Source of the DNA: Synechococcus sp. ATX 2A4 | Lineage (GTDB): Bacteria > Cyanobacteriota > Cyanobacteriia > PCC-6307 > Cyanobiaceae | Reading direction: 5' to 3' | NCBI RefSeq assembly: GCF_024346375.1 | Contig: NZ_JAGQCV010000007.1 | Location: 1 to 64,000 of the forward strand | DNA length: 64,000 bases | The notes under the pieces: generated by a model | The model's input: only the letters and a program-made list of their open reading frames with translations | What the model was told of the DNA's origin: nothing | Databases searched by the model: none | Shown: piece by piece, positions 61,285 to 64,000 of the stretch | How the letters are laid out: every line of letters begins with the position of its first letter | Numbering within the stretch: position 1 is the stretch's first letter | Position numbers and translations under genes: made by a program

Positions 61285-61560
61285 ATGAACAAAGCAGACC
61301 TCGTCAACCTCGTTGCGGCTCGCACCGAGCTCACCAAGACCGAAGTGTCGAAGGTCGTCGACGCCGCCATCGAAACCATCATCGATTCGGTGGTGGAAGG
61401 CAAGAAGGTGTCGATCCTCGGCTTCGGTTCCTTCGAAGCCCGTGAGCGTTCCGCCCGTCAGGGTCTGAACCCCAAAACCGGCGAAAAGATCGCCATCCCC
61501 GCCAAGCGCGTGCCCGCCTTCACGGCCGGCAAGCAGTTCAAGGATCAGGTTCAGGGCTGA
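61285..61560 (+). CDS. hup: DNA-binding protein HU
   Basis: 91-residue nucleoid protein starting MNKADLVNLVAARTELTKTE. The beta-arm motif GFGSFEARERSARQGLNPKT with KIAIPAKRVPAFTAGKQFKD is typical. It dimerises and bends DNA without strong sequence preference. The ATG at 61285 is supported by homologues; longer in-frame extension upstream has no family match. Its stop overlaps the open frame of gluQRS. Confidence 0.97.
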   Translation: MNKADLVNLVAARTELTKTEVSKVVDAAIETIIDSVVEGKKVSILGFGSFEARERSARQGLNPKTGEKIAIPAKRVPAFTAGKQFKDQVQG

Positions 61561-62528
61561 TTCCGCCCGCCTCCAACGGTCTGCCGTCGCACCTGCAGCG
61601 GCTGATCGAAGCGGGAGAGCGACAGCGAAACCGTCAGCACCGCGGGCGTTTCGCTCCTTCTCCCACCGGCCCTCTGCACCGCGGCAATCTGCGCACCGCC
61701 CTCGTGGCCTGGCTGGAAGCCCGGTTGCAGGGCGGTGAGCTGCTGCTCCGCATCGATGATCTCGACACCCCGCGCAACCGCGCCGGTGCTGAGGAGGCGA
61801 TCCTCGCCGACCTGCGCTGGCTGGGCCTCAGCTGGGATGGACCGCCGGTGCGCCAGAGCGAGCGCACCGGCCTCTACGCCACGGTGCTTTCCGCCCTGCG
61901 ACGCCAGGGCCTGCTCTATCCCTGCCGCTGCAGCCGCCGCCTGCTCGCCGATGTGTCGGCGCCGCAGGGGGCGGTTTCGGTGTATCCGGGCTTCTGCCGC
62001 ACGCGCGCCCACGGCTGGGGCGCAGAGAATGGCCGCCTGCCCAGCTGGCGCCTGCGCCTCCAGGATGCTGCGCTCTGCTGGCCGGAGGCGATCGCCGCCC
62101 CCGGGCGGCTGGAGGCGGCGTGCGAGGTGGGCGATGTGGTGCTGCGGCGCGCCGATGGCTTCCTGGCCTATCACCTGGCCACGGCGGTTGATGAGCTGGC
62201 GCTGGGCATCACCACGGTGGTGCGGGGCGCAGACCTCTGGGCCGCCACGGCGCCGCAGGTGGCGGTGATGCAGTGCCTGGGCGCCACGCCGCCCACGTAT
62301 TGGCATGTGCCCCTGTGGCGCGATGCCAAGGGCGAACGGCTGGCCAAGCGGGCGGGAGCGGAGGGGGTGGCGGACCTGCGCGAGCAGGGGCAGGATGCGG
62401 CGGCCGTGATCGGCCTGCTGGCCGCCAGCATCGACCTGGTGCCAGCGGGAAGCCGCCTGAGTGCCGCTGAGTTGCTGCAGAACCTGAGCAACGAGGCGCT
62501 GAAGCAGCGTTTATGCGGGAAGGCTTAA
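61560..62528 (+). CDS. gluQRS: Glutamyl-Q tRNA(Asp) synthetase
   Basis: Truncated GluRS-like enzyme that adds glutamate to queuosine in tRNA-Asp. The class I signature is GRFAPSPTGPLHRGNLRTAL; the HIGH equivalent is HRGN. The zinc-like Cys positions are in YPCRCSRRL with GFCRTR, and the KMSKS equivalent is GERLAKRAG. Homologues begin about 30-40 residues before APSPTG, but no ATG, GTG or TTG exists there: only CTG (61557, 61581) or ATT (61560). The GTG at 61704 would delete the catalytic motif. I give the frame from 61560 with the start unresolved. Confidence 0.85.
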   Translation: MPPASNGLPSHLQRLIEAGERQRNRQHRGRFAPSPTGPLHRGNLRTALVAWLEARLQGGELLLRIDDLDTPRNRAGAEEAILADLRWLGLSWDGPPVRQSERTGLYATVLSALRRQGLLYPCRCSRRLLADVSAPQGAVSVYPGFCRTRAHGWGAENGRLPSWRLRLQDAALCWPEAIAAPGRLEAACEVGDVVLRRADGFLAYHLATAVDELALGITTVVRGADLWAATAPQVAVMQCLGATPPTYWHVPLWRDAKGERLAKRAGAEGVADLREQGQDAAAVIGLLAASIDLVPAGSRLSAAELLQNLSNEALKQRLCGKA

Positions 62529-62592
62529 GGAAGTGGCGCCAATCCGGGGGGTTCGGCCGACCACACTGAAACCAACACCAAAATGAGGATTG

Positions 62593-62850
62593 ATGGGCGA
62601 ATCCACACACGCGGGCTCCCCACATGCGGGCCTGCCTTCAGGGCGGCGAGAGCCGGCGGCGCAGCGTTGTCCCCGTTGCGGCGGCAGCGGTGTGCTGCGC
62701 CTCAGCGATCAGAAATTCCGCACCTGCCTCGATTGCCTCGGCCAGGGCCGGCTGCCGCAGTTCAGCATTGAGCCCTCGCTCGAGCAGATCCTGCGCCGCC
62801 AGGAGGCCAATGCCCTCAGCGCCGACTCGCTGACTTCTGGCGCCAGATGA
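62593..62850 (+). CDS. DnaJ-type zinc-finger protein
   Basis: 85-residue protein with two CxxCxGxG-like elements: CPRCGGSG (about 26-33) and CLDCLGQG (about 45-52). These form the zinc-binding module of DnaJ and chaperone-like helper proteins. The rest is low in features. A GAGG precedes the ATG at 62593. A small membrane-protein frame on the other strand overlaps its last 35 bases. Confidence 0.85.
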   Translation: MGESTHAGSPHAGLPSGRREPAAQRCPRCGGSGVLRLSDQKFRTCLDCLGQGRLPQFSIEPSLEQILRRQEANALSADSLTSGAR

Positions 62851-62932
62851 AGAACACCGTCGTGGCCACCACCACACCCAGCGGCACGGCGGTGAGCAGG
62901 AGCAGGATGACAGCGGTCCAATCGGTGTACAT
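62816..62932 (-). CDS. 38-residue single-helix membrane protein
   Basis: Starts MYTDWTAVILLLLTAVPLGV and continues with VVATTVFFIW, then a basic tail RQKSASRR. One transmembrane helix with a positive C-terminal end fits the small subunits of photosynthetic complexes in size, but it matches none of those I know (PetM, PsaM, PsbX or PsbY). It lies antisense to the end of the zinc-finger gene, so its reality is not certain. Confidence 0.5.
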   Translation of the reverse strand: MYTDWTAVILLLLTAVPLGVVVATTVFFIWRQKSASRR

Positions 62933-62948
62933 CGCTGCAGGACGAACG

Positions 62949-63302
62949 TTGGTCCATCATTCCAGCCGCCCTGCCGAGGGCCGATCACCTGCCTGTGCCG
63001 CCGTCCGGTCCCTTGGCTCTGCCGCCGCCCGGTGCTTGGGCCCTGCGGTGCTCCTGCTGGGTCTGTTCGGCTCCCCGCTGTTGCTGCCGGCTGCCGCCCG
63101 GGCGGACGTGCGCTTCGACAACTGCGTGACCGGCAGCGACGGCAGCGTCACCTGCGACACCCGCCCGGAGGGCAACACGTTGATGGACGACGAAGCCGCT
63201 CGCTTCGGCCTGCTGGATGGCGGCAACCCGGGCTGGCCGGAATTTGACCCGGTGGGCGATGGCGGCATGGGCGATGGCTTCGGCGACGGCATCTGGCCCT
63301 GA
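62949..63302 (+). CDS. Small secreted protein
   Basis: Signal-peptide-like LGPAVLLLGLFGSPLLLP ending AAARA, followed by a mature part of about 65 residues with DVRFDNCVTGSDGSVTCDTR (two Cys) and a Gly/Asp-rich end. Similar short secreted proteins are found in picocyanobacteria, I believe. The start is uncertain: TTG at 62949 gives 117 residues; the frame is open to 62847. Confidence 0.6.
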   Translation: MVHHSSRPAEGRSPACAAVRSLGSAAARCLGPAVLLLGLFGSPLLLPAAARADVRFDNCVTGSDGSVTCDTRPEGNTLMDDEAARFGLLDGGNPGWPEFDPVGDGGMGDGFGDGIWP

Positions 63303-63402
63303 CGCCCGGCGGGGAGGTGGCTTCGCGGCGAGCGGCCAGGGGTGACCACTAGCTTGAGGTCAGCGTGACGTCTTCCTTCTGAATTCCGGCCTGCACCGGT
63401 CC

Positions 63403-64000
63403 TTGTATCTGCTTGGGCCGATCTTCATCATTTCCTTTCACATCGGTTGCCTGCTGCTGCTGGTTACGGGCCTGAGCCTCGGAGCGCTGCTCTGGGCCAT
63501 TGGCCTGTATCTGGTGCGCATGTTGGCGATCACCTCCGTGTACCACCGCCTGCTGGTGCACCGCAGCTACCGCGCCCCGCGGGCTGTGCTCTGGATCGGC
63601 TGCGCCGTGGCGGCATCCGCCGGCCAGATGGGCCCGAGCTGGTGGAAGGCCCACCACCTGCAGCACCACCGCCATGTGGACACCGCCGCGGACCCCCACA
63701 CGCCGCTGATGCCGCACCAGGGCTGGCGCGGGCTGTGGAATTCCCAGGTCGGCTGGTTGCTGCGCTCAAGTTTCTTCCCCGATGAACTGCCGGCGGATGT
63801 GGAAGCCGATCCGGTGCTGCGCCGCCTGGATCGGTTCCATTCCGTGCCCCTGCTGGCCCTCGCCGCGCTCTCCTATCTGGTGGGCGGCTGGATGTACGTG
63901 GCGGCTTTTTCTCTGAGCACCACTGTCCTGTTTCATGGCGTGGCCACGGTGAATTCGCTGGCGCATGTGTGGGGCGACCAGCCCTTCCGCACCGACGATC
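63403..64000 (+). CDS. Acyl-lipid fatty acid desaturase (partial)
   Basis: Membrane di-iron desaturase, probably delta-9 (DesC-like). Two histidine boxes are visible: HRLLVH (HxxxxH) and HHLQHHRH (HxxHH). NSLAHVWGDQPFRT is the conserved stretch shortly before the third box, which is outside the window. Two pairs of membrane helices are seen. The gene runs off the right edge. Start is uncertain: TTG at 63403 or CTG at 63379; no ATG before the first box except at 63529. Confidence 0.85.
   Translation, partial: MYLLGPIFIISFHIGCLLLLVTGLSLGALLWAIGLYLVRMLAITSVYHRLLVHRSYRAPRAVLWIGCAVAASAGQMGPSWWKAHHLQHHRHVDTAADPHTPLMPHQGWRGLWNSQVGWLLRSSFFPDELPADVEADPVLRRLDRFHSVPLLALAALSYLVGGWMYVAAFSLSTTVLFHGVATVNSLAHVWGDQPFRTDD

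Overview
The window is a stretch of a picocyanobacterial chromosome (Synechococcus/Cyanobium type, alpha-cyanobacterium). Evidence: psaE, a high-light-inducible protein gene, the pipX-pipY pair, sepF, an acyl-lipid desaturase, GlgX, several cyanobacteria-specific DUF families (DUF1823, DUF3086, DUF3119, DUF4079), high GC and very tight gene packing. It begins in the 3' end of a 23S rRNA gene with 5S rRNA and a terminator behind it, and ends inside a fatty-acid desaturase gene. No CRISPR array, intact insertion sequence or prophage was seen.

Layout. 1-0.5 kb: rRNA operon end. 0.8-4 kb: methionine-salvage genes mtnC and mtnB, mutM and psaE; mtnD lies separately at 15.5 kb. 4-14 kb: a conserved hypothetical, recQ, a LysM protein, aldehyde dehydrogenase, AlkB-like oxygenase, a DUF900 hydrolase, a vanadium-haloperoxidase/PAP2 protein and peptide deformylase. 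14.1-19.4 kb: tRNA-Thr, tRNA-Tyr, aroQ, miaE, mtnD, cobI, DUF4079, dus, DUF1823. 19.5-24.5 kb: a forward run der-ecfT-pipX-pipY-sepF-proC. 24.6-28.8 kb: a reverse five-gene run plsY-DUF3086-DUF3119-mlaE-sugar transporter. 28.9 kb: tRNA-Gly. 29-35.2 kb: a three-gene signalling operon (periplasmic binding lipoprotein, hybrid histidine kinase, HD-GYP response regulator).

38.9-54.5 kb is the most unusual part: a metal-homeostasis island. It has two COG0523/CobW metallochaperone GTPases, a second P-loop/CobW-C-like protein, two altered metallophosphoesterases, a formamidase, a HisI without HisE, a cysteinyl-tRNA synthetase of proteobacterial type, two paralogous WD40 proteins, ferritin, FeoA and FeoB. 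Four transcription units in it carry a related 7-1-7 palindrome (38998, 44485, 46822, 54519) that looks like a Zur/Fur-family operator. The proposal is a zinc- (or iron-) starvation regulon that deploys metallochaperones together with duplicate copies of zinc enzymes.

54.7-58.1 kb is a lower-GC, sparsely coding accessory segment with two glycosyltransferase-like genes and a YHS-domain pseudogene interrupted by one stop codon. 58.3-64 kb returns to core genes: glgX, a degenerate metallo-beta-lactamase-like protein, HU, gluQRS, a DnaJ-type zinc-finger protein, a small membrane protein, a secreted protein and the desaturase.
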